A stretch of 7,967 nt of DNA, taken from ZC4RG35 sp036375695. GTDB lineage: Bacteria; Actinomycetota; Acidimicrobiia; Spongiisociales; ZC4RG35. The DNA lies in contig DASVBU010000014.1 in NCBI GenBank assembly GCA_036375695.1, forward strand, positions 1-7,967, read 5' to 3'. Both the position numbers and the translations under genes were made by a program. A model generated the notes under the pieces. That model had not been told where the DNA came from. It searched no databases and was given only the letters and a program-made list of their open reading frames with translations. Positions 1 to 6,694 of the stretch are shown one piece after another. Numbering within the stretch: position 1 is the first letter of the stretch; the number at the start of each line of letters is the position of its first letter.

Positions 1-1326
1 GAAGATCCCGAAGAAGATGGCCCCCACGGTGGCGATGCCGAGCATGGCGAGCACCGCCTCGCCCGGGGTCATCGGGATGTTGGCCTGCTCCAGGGCGGAG
101 TTCATGCCCGAGAGGAGACCGCGTCGCTTGACCTCCTCCTCTGCCGCCTGGGAGAACCGCCTCAAGAGTGGCAGCCTCTGCAGCACGCCCTTTCTCTCCT
201 CCTCTTGCGGCCGGTTGCGACGACCGTACGCCTGGAGCCGCTTGGCGAAACGCCCGCCTTCCTGCTCCTCCTCACGTCCGAAGAGGATGACGAGGAACAG
301 GAACAAGGTGAGCCCGACGCCTCCGACACCGATGAGCAGCAGGTTCTCCATGGCCATCGGCGCCCGGGACTGGACCACGACAGTGGTGCCGGGTGCGAAC
401 GTGGACGATGGTGCACCGGCTACCGTCGTCGTGGTGGTGGCGAAGCCGGAGACCGGGAAGACGGAAGACGTGCTCAGCCCCTCGTACGTGACCGTGAACT
501 CCGCCTCGCCCGGCAGGAAAACCGGCGAACGGAACCGGGCCACCTGGGTGTTGGAGATCTCACTGCCGATCGAGTTGTAGATCGAGGCGAGCTGTGACGG
601 GTCCGGCGTGGAAAGGAAGAGCCCGCCACCGGCTTCGGCGACACGCTGCACCGGCTCGGGGTTGAAGTCGGAGCCTTCGAGGGCGACACCGAACACCCGG
701 ACGTCTCGCTGTTCCACCGCGGCGATGGCGTCTTCGAGTGACGCCTGGGATGCCGTGTCCTCACCGTCGGTGAGCACGATCAGGTTGGCCAGCAGATTCG
801 ACCCGCTGGCGGCATCGAAGAGGCTGACACCCTGGATCACCGCGTCGTTGAACGCGGTCTCACCGGCAGCCTCTATGGACGCGATGCGCTCCGACAGGAC
901 TTCCTTGTTGGTGGTGAAGCCGCTCAGCGTCTGCACGCCATCGGAGAACGTGAGGATGGCGATCTGATCAGCCGGGCCCGATTGCTGGACGAAGGCGGTG
1001 GCGGCGGCCTTGGCCGCCTCCATCGCCGCGCCTGACATCGAACCCGAGGCGTCGATGGCCAGCACCGTGCCGACCGGGACCGACGACTCGGCAACCGACT
1101 CGACCTGGAGGTCGCTCACCGGCTGGCCGTCGACGGTGATCTGGACGCCCGCCGGGTCTGGAGCCGTCTGGAAGTTGCTGAACTCGATGATGAGCACGGT
1201 CTGCCCGCCGTCGCCGTACCGCGAGCCGATGAAATCGACGATCTCGATCGAAGGCTCGGCGGACTGTGCGAGTGCCGGGAGGGCCCCCAGGACGAGGGCG
1301 ACGGAGGCGAGAGCCAGGCGTCTCAT
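1..1326 (-). CDS. tadB: Secreted VWA domain fused to TadB pilus platform protein (3' end cut by window edge)
   Basis: The reading frame is open for 442 codons from the ATG at 1326 to the left edge, so the C-terminus is missing. Residues 1-21 look like a signal peptide (two Arg, a hydrophobic core, ALA before the likely cleavage site). Residues 23-80 look like a short beta-rich region. Residues 85-260 form a von Willebrand A domain with a complete metal site: D92-A-S94-G-S96, T157 in GETAFNDA, and D187 in LTDGED. A Thr-rich linker follows (about 296-318), then a membrane segment (326-348) and a charged cytoplasmic stretch (349-420). The final residues, with a PMTPGE motif and a new membrane segment from 424, resemble the usual entry to TadB-type T2SSF proteins. 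TadB, with TadC, forms the inner-membrane platform on which the CpaF ATPase acts. The start overlaps the cpaF stop as ATGA; the only nearby Shine-Dalgarno-like run (GGAG) lies 14 bases upstream, so coupled translation is likely. The VWA part is certain by motif. The TadB assignment rests on about 40 residues plus operon context. Confidence 0.85.
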   Translation of the reverse strand, partial: MRRLALASVALVLGALPALAQSAEPSIEIVDFIGSRYGDGGQTVLIIEFSNFQTAPDPAGVQITVDGQPVSDLQVESVAESSVPVGTVLAIDASGSMSGAAMEAAKAAATAFVQQSGPADQIAILTFSDGVQTLSGFTTNKEVLSERIASIEAAGETAFNDAVIQGVSLFDAASGSNLLANLIVLTDGEDTASQASLEDAIAAVEQRDVRVFGVALEGSDFNPEPVQRVAEAGGGLFLSTPDPSQLASIYNSIGSEISNTQVARFRSPVFLPGEAEFTVTYEGLSTSSVFPVSGFATTTTTVAGAPSSTFAPGTTVVVQSRAPMAMENLLLIGVGGVGLTLFLFLVILFGREEEQEGGRFAKRLQAYGRRNRPQEEERKGVLQRLPLLRRFSQAAEEEVKRRGLLSGMNSALEQANIPMTPGEAVLAMLGIATVGAIFFGIF

Positions 1327-2678
1327 CGTCGTGCGAACGGCTCCGGGTCGAACAGGTCGGCGGGAAGCCGGATGCCCTGGTTCTCCAGATCCTCGGAGAA
1401 CGTCGGACGGATGCCGGTGGCCTTGAGCCGGCCCAGGTACTTCCCGTCCTCGTTGACGCCCATGCCGAAGTCGAACAGGAACAGGTCCTGGAGGGTGATG
1501 ATCTCGCCCTCCATGCCTTCGACCTCGGTGATGTGCGTGATGCGCCGGGTGCCGTCCTTGAGACGGGAGACGTGAACGATCAGGTTGATGGCAGATGCCA
1601 TCTGCTCACGGATGGCCCGGACCGGGAGGTCGAATCCCGCCATGAGCACCATGGTCTCGATTCGGGACAGGGTGTCACGGGGGCTGTTGGAGTGAACGGT
1701 GGTCAGCGAACCGTCGTGACCGGTGTTCATGGCCTGGAGCATGTCGAGGGCCTCGGCGCCACGGACCTCACCGACCACGATGCGGTCGGGACGCATACGC
1801 AGCGTGTTCCTCACCAGATCACGGATCGTCACCTGGCCCTTGCCCTCGATGTTGGCGGGACGGGCCTCGAGCGTGAGGACGTGCTCCTGGTGGAGCTGAA
1901 GCTCGGCGGCGTCCTCGACGGTGATGATCCGCTCGTCGCCGGGGATGTAGCTGGAGAGGACGTTCAGCGTCGTGGTCTTACCGGACCCCGTACCACCGGA
2001 GATGATGATGTTGAGACGACCCCGGACACAGGCCCGGAGGAAGTCGGCCACCCTCTGCGTGAAGGTCCCGAACTCGATGAGGTCGGCTTCCTGATAGGGG
2101 TCGACGGCGAACTTACGAATGGTGAGGTACGGGCCGCCGATCGCCAGCGGGTGGATGATGGCGTTGACACGGGAGCCGTCGGGGAGACGGGCGTCCACCA
2201 TCGGTGTGGCCTCGTCGACACGCCGGCCGATCTGGCCCACGATCTTGTCGATGATCCGGCGGAGGTGGACCTCGTCGACGAACTTGATGTCCGACTTGTG
2301 GATCCTTCCGGACTTCTCGTAGTAGACGTCGTAGGGCCCGTTGGCCATGACCTCGGTGACGTCCGGGTCGTTGAGCAGCGGGTCGATGGGGCCGTAGCCG
2401 AGGACGTCGGAGGCGATCTCGTTGAGGAGAGCCCGACGGTCGGCCGACGTGAGCGGGAGACCCTGCTCCTGGTCGAGCGCCCATTCCAGCATCTCGATGA
2501 CGCGGAGCCGCAGCTCGGCGTCGGACATCCCACGGTCGTACAGCGTGGGACCCAGTTCCTCCACCACCTTGAAGTGGAGTCGTCCGCGCAGCTCGGTCAG
2601 CGCATCCGACCGGCTGAGGGTCGGATCGGCCGCTTCGGTCTGACGTGCAAGTGCGACTCTCTCAGACAGCGAAGGCAC
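1323..2678 (-). CDS. cpaF: CpaF/TadA family pilus assembly ATPase
   Basis: This 451-residue protein is a secretion ATPase of the VirB11/GspE superfamily, CpaF (TadA) branch. It hydrolyses ATP in the cytoplasm to drive Flp/Tad pilin assembly through TadB/TadC. All core motifs are present: Walker A GGTGSGKTT (228-236), an Asp box around ITVEDAAEL (252-260), Walker B RPDRIVVGEVRG (296-307) and a His box MNTGHDGSLTTVHSN (317-331). The N-terminal region (about 25-215) has the usual CpaF helices and the GYGPIDPLL and PDGSRVN motifs. Length is normal for the family and there is no sign of damage. The start is GTG at 2678, preceded by AGGTGA; no better start was seen. It begins 13 bases after the cpaE stop and its TGA overlaps the ATG of the next gene, so it sits inside one operon. 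Confidence 0.96.
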   Translation of the reverse strand: MPSLSERVALARQTEAADPTLSRSDALTELRGRLHFKVVEELGPTLYDRGMSDAELRLRVIEMLEWALDQEQGLPLTSADRRALLNEIASDVLGYGPIDPLLNDPDVTEVMANGPYDVYYEKSGRIHKSDIKFVDEVHLRRIIDKIVGQIGRRVDEATPMVDARLPDGSRVNAIIHPLAIGGPYLTIRKFAVDPYQEADLIEFGTFTQRVADFLRACVRGRLNIIISGGTGSGKTTTLNVLSSYIPGDERIITVEDAAELQLHQEHVLTLEARPANIEGKGQVTIRDLVRNTLRMRPDRIVVGEVRGAEALDMLQAMNTGHDGSLTTVHSNSPRDTLSRIETMVLMAGFDLPVRAIREQMASAINLIVHVSRLKDGTRRITHITEVEGMEGEIITLQDLFLFDFGMGVNEDGKYLGRLKATGIRPTFSEDLENQGIRLPADLFDPEPFARR

Positions 2679-2681
2679 TGT

Positions 2682-2687
2682 TCACCT
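2682..2687 (-). promoter_or_regulatory. Ribosome binding site for the GTG start of cpaF
   Basis: The sequence AGGTGA, within a longer GAGAGGTGA run, lies 3 bases before the GTG start codon of cpaF and inside the 13-base gap after the cpaE stop. It supports the non-ATG start, which otherwise has no ATG alternative near the conserved N-terminus. Confidence 0.6.
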
Positions 2688-2691
2688 CTCT

Positions 2692-3867
2692 CTACTTCCT
2701 CCCGAACAGACCGGCCTTGCCGGACTCCTCGGGGATCTTCCCTGCGATCAACTCGGCGGCGCTCTCGAACCCCCTGGCCACCTTGGACTTCGGGTCGCTC
2801 TCGACCACCGGCCGTCCTTCGTTCACGGATGCCGCCACGGCTGCATCGGACGGGATGGCAGCCGCGATCGACATGCGCAGTGCGGCCTCGATCTCCTTGT
2901 TGTCCAACTTCGCCTTGGAGTTGGATCGGTTCATGACCAGCTTGACGTTGTTGGTGCTGAACTTGAGGAGGCGGAGGGTCTCCAGCGCCAGCTTGGCGTT
3001 CTTCACCGACGGGAGATCCATGTCGACCAGCATCATGATGTCGTCCGACTTCTCGATCAGCGAGAGGATCAGCTCGTCGAGCATCGAGGCGGTGTCGACG
3101 ACGATGTAGTCGTAGCTCTCCTTGAGGATGTCGAGCATCTGCATCAGGCCGGCGGTGGTGATGTCGTCGGCGAATGCCGGCTCCAGCGGGGCCGCCAGGA
3201 CCTTGAGGCCGCTCGGGTGCTCGGTGAGCAGCGAGTCGAGCAGCTCGGCGTCGAGGTGATGGAGCTCGTGGGCGGCGTTGACCATCGTGAACCTCGGCTC
3301 CAGCTGGAGCACCAGGCAGACGTCGCCGAACTGGAGGTCGGCGTCGACCAACACCACCTTCTTGTCCGCGAGACGATTGAGAAGCAGTGCGAGGTTGGTG
3401 GCCAGCACCGTCTTCCCGCTCCCGCCCTTGGCCGACATCACCGTGATGATCCGGCCCTCCTCACCGCGAGGCGCCGACTTGGGGGGCGTCGCCTTCCGGC
3501 TGAGGACGTCGTGGGCGAACTGCTCCACGGCGGTCTCGATCTTGGCCTCGTCGAGGGGCGTCTCGATGATGTCGGAGACACCCGCCCGCATGCCCCGCCG
3601 GAGCAGGTCTGCGGTCACCTCCTCGGCCACGAGCATGAGGATCACCGCCGGGTTGGCGTTGTGCAGGGACCGGATCTGGTCCATGTGGGCGTCGGTGTGG
3701 AACGACGGCCCCAGCAGGATCATCCGCACCGCGCCGGACTCGGCGGTGGACAGGGCCTCCTCGATGGTCCGGGCAACCGGAAGCCGGCCATCGAACAGCT
3801 CCTTCGCCTTGGAGACGAAGTCGTCATCGGGGTCGACGACCAGGAGATTGTTCTCTGCAACCGACAT
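2692..3867 (-). CDS. cpaE: CpaE/TadZ-like pilus localisation ATPase (pseudoreceiver plus MinD/ParA domain)
   Basis: This 391-residue protein has the two-part layout of CpaE/TadZ. Residues 1-120 fold like a response-regulator receiver: acidic D12-P-D14-D15 is kept, but the usual phospho-accepting Asp position reads LLGPSF (G53) and the conserved Lys before Pro is Thr (T103-P104), so it is probably not phosphorylated. Residues 138-375 form a MinD/ParA-type ATPase with a deviant Walker A, K147-GGSGK152-T, a Walker A' VLVDADLQFGD (D175, D177) and Walker B DYIVVDTAS (D258). In characterised Tad systems this family places the pilus machine in the cell, often at a pole; that role here is inferred. 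The ATG at 3867 follows AGAGGT with a 6-base spacer. The gene lies 29 bases after cpaB and 13 bases before cpaF. Confidence 0.93.
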   Translation of the reverse strand: MSVAENNLLVVDPDDDFVSKAKELFDGRLPVARTIEEALSTAESGAVRMILLGPSFHTDAHMDQIRSLHNANPAVILMLVAEEVTADLLRRGMRAGVSDIIETPLDEAKIETAVEQFAHDVLSRKATPPKSAPRGEEGRIITVMSAKGGSGKTVLATNLALLLNRLADKKVVLVDADLQFGDVCLVLQLEPRFTMVNAAHELHHLDAELLDSLLTEHPSGLKVLAAPLEPAFADDITTAGLMQMLDILKESYDYIVVDTASMLDELILSLIEKSDDIMMLVDMDLPSVKNAKLALETLRLLKFSTNNVKLVMNRSNSKAKLDNKEIEAALRMSIAAAIPSDAAVAASVNEGRPVVESDPKSKVARGFESAAELIAGKIPEESGKAGLFGRK

Positions 3868-3896
3868 CCGGCTACCTCTAAACCCTTCGCTCTAAC

Positions 3897-4832
3897 TCAA
3901 CCAAAGATCTGCTCGACGAGGTCGCCACCGAAGAGGTTGTCGATGATGACACCGTTGGTCTCGACCTCGACGAAGTCCTCGGGAACCAGCGTCAGCCAAA
4001 CCGAGCCGTTCTCGAAGGCATACACGATCCGCTCTGCCTGCTCAGGCGTGACCTCCAGGGTGAAGATCGTGGACGGAGCCTCGGCAGCGCCCTCTTCGCC
4101 CTCGGTCGGGGTGCCGGCCGGCACCTGGCCGGTCTGGTCTTCCTCGTCGAGACGGATGTCCTGGCCGACCGCCAGCACCGGGATGCCCTGGAGCACGTAG
4201 CGGGTGTAGGTGACCGTGACCTGCTCGGTCTCCTGCTCGGGCGTCTCGCCCTCTCCGGGCAGCGTCGGGACCTCGCCCACCGGGAGGTTGGAGAACTCGA
4301 TGTCGATCGTGATGATCATGTTGATCCGGTCACCGGCCTTGATGAAGCCGTTGACACCCTGGACGTTGCCCGTCGAGATGGTCAGAGCCTGCTTGCCCGA
4401 GGGGATCTGCTCGGCCAGCGGCTTGGTCAGGGTCGACAGAGTGACCCAGCCGGTCTCGGTCAGGATCGCACCCTCGGCGATGGGGCCGGCCGCGATCTTG
4501 CCGCTGAGCACCTCGCGGAGCTTCTCCGGCGTGTCGATGTAGCCGGTCGGCACGTTGCCCTGGAGGTCGGTGCTGGCCTTGATCGGGCAGCCCTGGGCCG
4601 CGGACATGTCGGTCTCGGGGTCCTGGCAACGACCGGCGGACTGGTAGCCCGAGAGCAGGACACTGCCCTCCGCGCCTTCCGCGATGCCGCCGGGTCCCGC
4701 CCGGAACACACTGACGCGCACCTGATTCTCGGCGGCCTCGGCTTCGATGTTCTGCAGATACTGCCACACTGCCCACGCGGCCAGACCGGCCAGTATCAAG
4801 GCCACCAGAAGAACGATTGCTCTCCTACCCAT
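3897..4832 (-). CDS. cpaB: Flp pilus assembly protein CpaB (SAF/RcpC domain)
   Basis: This 311-residue protein begins with a membrane anchor (residues 4-24) and the rest is predicted to lie outside the membrane. Residues 38-125 form a SAF-like region ending in GKIAAGPIAEGAIL. Residues 145-290 match the RcpC/CpaB core, with a typical NGFIKAGDRINMI segment (161-173), a YVLQGIPVLAVGQ strand (212-224) and a TPEQAERIVYAFENG helix (262-276). Two cysteines (C69, C82) sit in an insertion within the SAF part and could form a disulfide. Acidic, Gly/Pro-rich stretches at about 190-205 and 229-252 look like flexible loops. In diderm bacteria CpaB works with the CpaC secretin; no secretin gene lies between cpaB and cpaE here. 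The ATG at 4832 has a modest AAGGGGA site four bases upstream. It is the first recognisable gene of the pilus operon in this window. Confidence 0.92.
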   Translation of the reverse strand: MGRRAIVLLVALILAGLAAWAVWQYLQNIEAEAAENQVRVSVFRAGPGGIAEGAEGSVLLSGYQSAGRCQDPETDMSAAQGCPIKASTDLQGNVPTGYIDTPEKLREVLSGKIAAGPIAEGAILTETGWVTLSTLTKPLAEQIPSGKQALTISTGNVQGVNGFIKAGDRINMIITIDIEFSNLPVGEVPTLPGEGETPEQETEQVTVTYTRYVLQGIPVLAVGQDIRLDEEDQTGQVPAGTPTEGEEGAAEAPSTIFTLEVTPEQAERIVYAFENGSVWLTLVPEDFVEVETNGVIIDNLFGGDLVEQIFG

Positions 4833-4863
4833 TGAGTCCCCTTCGGTTGTCCCCCCGCTCGTT

Positions 4864-4882
4864 CCTCACGTTTTCCGTGAGG
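4864..4882 (-). repeat. Perfect 7-bp inverted repeat (hairpin) in the cpaB leader
   Basis: CCTCACG and CGTGAGG form a perfect 7-bp stem with a 5-base loop, 31 bases upstream of the cpaB start codon. No T-run follows on the minus strand, so it does not look like a simple intrinsic terminator. It could be a leader hairpin or a protein-binding palindrome for the pilus operon. It could also be chance, though the perfect stem and short loop make it one of the clearer structures in this gap. Confidence 0.45.
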
Positions 4883-4926
4883 CACGCCCGGGGCAATAGT
4901 ACCGGCGAGGCGTAGCCCGCCGTCGG

Positions 4927-4954
4927 ATCATGTCCAACCACACGCCATTGTCGG
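4927..4954 (-). promoter_or_regulatory. Weak candidate promoter for the pilus operon
   Basis: On the minus strand CCGACA (4 of 6 to the -35 consensus) is followed after 16 bases by CATGAT (4 of 6 to the -10 consensus). Transcription from it would give a leader of roughly 90 bases that includes the hairpin at 4864-4882. Another possible -10, TACTAT, lies closer to cpaB but lacks a convincing -35. The match is weak and the true promoter may be elsewhere in the 225-base gap. Confidence 0.2.
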
Positions 4955-5019
4955 AATGGACGTGTTCAGTCTTGAGGATTTCCCTGCGAAATCTATGGGG
5001 ATCCCGACCCATTGTCCTG

Positions 5020-5050
5020 CGAGGGTCATCGACCTGACCGACCCCCCTCG
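5020..5050 (-). terminator. Possible rpsA terminator hairpin without T-run
   Basis: Eight bases after the rpsA stop, CGAGGGGGGTC can pair with GACCCTCG, giving an 8-bp GC-rich stem with a 3-base bulge and a 12-base loop. No T-tract follows. Such T-less hairpins are often proposed as terminators in high-GC actinobacteria, but Rho-dependent ending is equally possible. A second small inverted repeat (GATTTC/GAAATC, 4977-4993) lies further downstream. Confidence 0.3.
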
Positions 5051-5057
5051 TGGATCC

Positions 5058-6572
5058 TCAGCGGCGCCCGATGCCGCGTTCTTTGAGCTCGCGCAAGATT
5101 GCCTCGAGCGAGGCGTCCACCGGCATCGGCGGGTGCTCCTCGGCCTCGGCCCCGAACTCGCGCTCGAATTCACGCGGCTTGCGAGGCGGACGGCGACGCT
5201 CGTCGGCGGCCTCCTTGCGCTCCTGGTAATCGGGCAGGGCCTGCTTGATGGAGAGGGAGATGCGCCGACGCTCGTCCTCCTTCTCCGTGATCTTCACATT
5301 GACCTTCTGCCCGATCGAGAGCTCCAACTCCGGCGACTCGACACGATGCATGGCGATCTCGGACACGTGTACCAGACCCTCGACGCCATCGGCGACGGAG
5401 ACGAAGGCGCCGAACGGGACGGTCTTGGTGACCGTGCCCTCCACGACGTCCCCCACCTCGTGTGAGGCCGCGAAGGTCTCCCACGGGTCCTCTGCGGTCT
5501 GCCTGATGGAGAGAGAGATGCGCTCCCGGTCCCGGTCGACCTCGAGCACCTTGACTGTGACCTTGTCGCCGACCTTGACCAGCTCGCTGGGATGATTGAC
5601 GTGCTGCCAGGAGAGCTCCGACACGTGAACCAACCCGTCCATGCCGCCGAGGTCGACGAAGGCGCCGAAGTTGACCACGGAGGAGACGGTTCCCTCGCGG
5701 ATCTCACCCTCCTGGAGGTTGTCCATGAACTCGTTGCGCTCTTCCGCCAGGGCCTCTTCGAGGTGGGCCCGGCGAGAGAGGACCACGTTGTTCCGGGCCC
5801 GGTCGAGCTCGATGACCTTGGCGGTGATGGTCTCACCGATGTACGGCTCGAGGTCGCGTACGCGACGCAGATCCACGAGGGACGCCGGGAGGAAGCCGCG
5901 CAGACCGATGTCGACGATGAGACCGCCCTTGACCACCTCGATGACCGTGCCCTCGACCGTGCCGCCTTCGTCGGCGATGGTCTGGATGCGGCCCCAGGCG
6001 CGCTCGTACATGGCGCGCTTCTTGGAGAGGATCATGCGGCCCTCGTCGTCCTCCATGTCGAGGATTACGGCCTCCACCTCCTCGCCGACCTCGACCTCCT
6101 CGCGGGGGTCGACGTTGTTGCGGATGGAGAGCTCACGAGCGGGGATCAGGCCCTCGGACTTGTAACCCACGTCGACCATGGCGCCTTCGGCATCGACGCC
6201 GACGACCACGCCCTTGACGATGTCGCCCTCACGGAACTGGAGAACGGTGGCCTCGATGGCGGCCTCGAAGTCGTCGGCGATGTCGTCCGGCAGTTCCGGC
6301 CTGCCGGTGATGACCACGGCCCGCTCCTCCTCTACTGGAGGCGCGGCTTCGTCGTCTGCTGAGCCGTCGGATGCGCCGGCGGGAGCTTCGGCTGCGGTGT
6401 CGGCCGGTGTCTCCGTGGTCTCGGCTGCCTGGGTGTTCTCCTCGCCGGCTTCGGGGGCCTCGGAGGTGGCTGCGGGGGTGTCCCCCTCGGCTACTGCTTC
6501 GGGGGCCTCGGGCGTCGTGGGCGTCTCCTCTTCGGGAGTGCCCGCGGACGCGGTCTCTTGCTCGATTGACAT
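5058..6572 (-). CDS. rpsA: 30S ribosomal protein S1
   Basis: S1 binds mRNA at the 30S subunit and helps initiate translation. This 504-residue form has four S1 RNA-binding domains, at about 114-185, 202-268, 288-357 and 373-443. Family hallmarks include SEGLIPARELSI (139-150), ILSKKRAMYERAWG (181-194), KGGLIVDIGLRGFLPASLV (215-233) and NFGAFVDLGGMDGLVHVSEL (301-320). A charged tail and a short C-terminal helix (486-500) follow. From the ATG at 6572 the protein carries an approximately 85-residue extension rich in Ala, Glu, Pro and Thr, with 24 acidic residues and only one basic (R84). I recall the M. tuberculosis protein as having a much shorter segment before domain 1. A GTG at codon 86 with a strong ribosome binding site is an alternative start (see 6315-6332). 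GAGAGGT lies 12 bases before the ATG, slightly far. Identity is certain; the start is not. Confidence 0.97.
   Translation of the reverse strand: MSIEQETASAGTPEEETPTTPEAPEAVAEGDTPAATSEAPEAGEENTQAAETTETPADTAAEAPAGASDGSADDEAAPPVEEERAVVITGRPELPDDIADDFEAAIEATVLQFREGDIVKGVVVGVDAEGAMVDVGYKSEGLIPARELSIRNNVDPREEVEVGEEVEAVILDMEDDEGRMILSKKRAMYERAWGRIQTIADEGGTVEGTVIEVVKGGLIVDIGLRGFLPASLVDLRRVRDLEPYIGETITAKVIELDRARNNVVLSRRAHLEEALAEERNEFMDNLQEGEIREGTVSSVVNFGAFVDLGGMDGLVHVSELSWQHVNHPSELVKVGDKVTVKVLEVDRDRERISLSIRQTAEDPWETFAASHEVGDVVEGTVTKTVPFGAFVSVADGVEGLVHVSEIAMHRVESPELELSIGQKVNVKITEKEDERRRISLSIKQALPDYQERKEAADERRRPPRKPREFEREFGAEAEEHPPMPVDASLEAILRELKERGIGRR
6315..6332 (-). promoter_or_regulatory. Internal GTG start candidate with strong Shine-Dalgarno inside rpsA
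   Basis: Within rpsA the run GAGGAGGAG is followed after 6 bases by an in-frame GTG (codon 86, first base at 6317). This is a better ribosome binding site than the one before the annotated ATG. Starting here gives a protein of about 419 residues with roughly 28 residues before S1 domain 1, close to the layout I recall for actinobacterial S1. The run also simply encodes Glu-Glu-Glu, so chance is a real alternative. Confidence 0.4.
6448..6511 (-). repeat. 16-bp direct repeat pair in the rpsA N-terminal extension
   Basis: GCTTCGGGGGCCTCGG (plus-strand text) occurs at 6448-6463 and again at 6496-6511, 48 bases apart and in the same codon phase. It encodes a repeated PEAPEA-type motif in the acidic extension. 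This suggests the extension grew by in-frame duplication, as low-complexity regions often do. Confidence 0.6.
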
Positions 6573-6630
6573 GTGTGGGTGGTTACCTCTCAGAAACGGA
6601 TTTGGTGCACGCTGGGCACACCAGAAATGC

Positions 6631-6660
6631 AGTGTAGGGGACGGAATGCGCTTCTGCTAA
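6631..6660 (-). promoter_or_regulatory. Probable promoter of rpsA
   Basis: On the minus strand TTAGCA (-35-like, 4 of 6) and TACACT (-10-like, 4 of 6) are separated by 18 bases and lie in the 122-base gap between the acyltransferase gene and rpsA. The predicted start near 6624 would give a leader of about 50 bases. The position, and the need of a ribosomal protein gene for its own promoter, add support. The sequence match alone is moderate. Confidence 0.4.
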
Positions 6661-6694
6661 TGGCACAGGGAGGAATCGCCGGATTTGGGTCGTC

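Noticed and set aside
1266..2936. A very long open frame on the plus strand, opposite cpaF and reaching into cpaE
   Set aside because: It lies antisense to clear conserved genes, and its product is rich in Asp, Val, Gly and Arg as expected from reading GC-rich codons backwards. It has no recognisable motif.
3217..4200. A long plus-strand open frame opposite cpaE and cpaB
   Set aside because: Composition is that of a GC-rich antisense shadow (Leu, Val, Gly, His, Arg), it spans the boundary of two real genes, and it shows no domain.
4928..5173. A small minus-strand frame of 81 codons spanning the rpsA end and the following gap
   Set aside because: It overlaps the 3' end of rpsA in another frame, has a Ser/Arg-rich shadow composition and no clear ribosome binding site.
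5592..6362. A plus-strand open frame opposite rpsA
   Set aside because: It is an antisense shadow of the S1 repeats; the repeated LDDLG-like pattern only mirrors the codons of the S1 domains.
6603..6623. Imperfect hairpin TGGTG/CACCA in the rpsA leader, a possible S1 autoregulation site
   Set aside because: Only five continuous base pairs with an 11-base loop, and it overlaps the predicted transcription start, so it may not be fully present in the mRNA.
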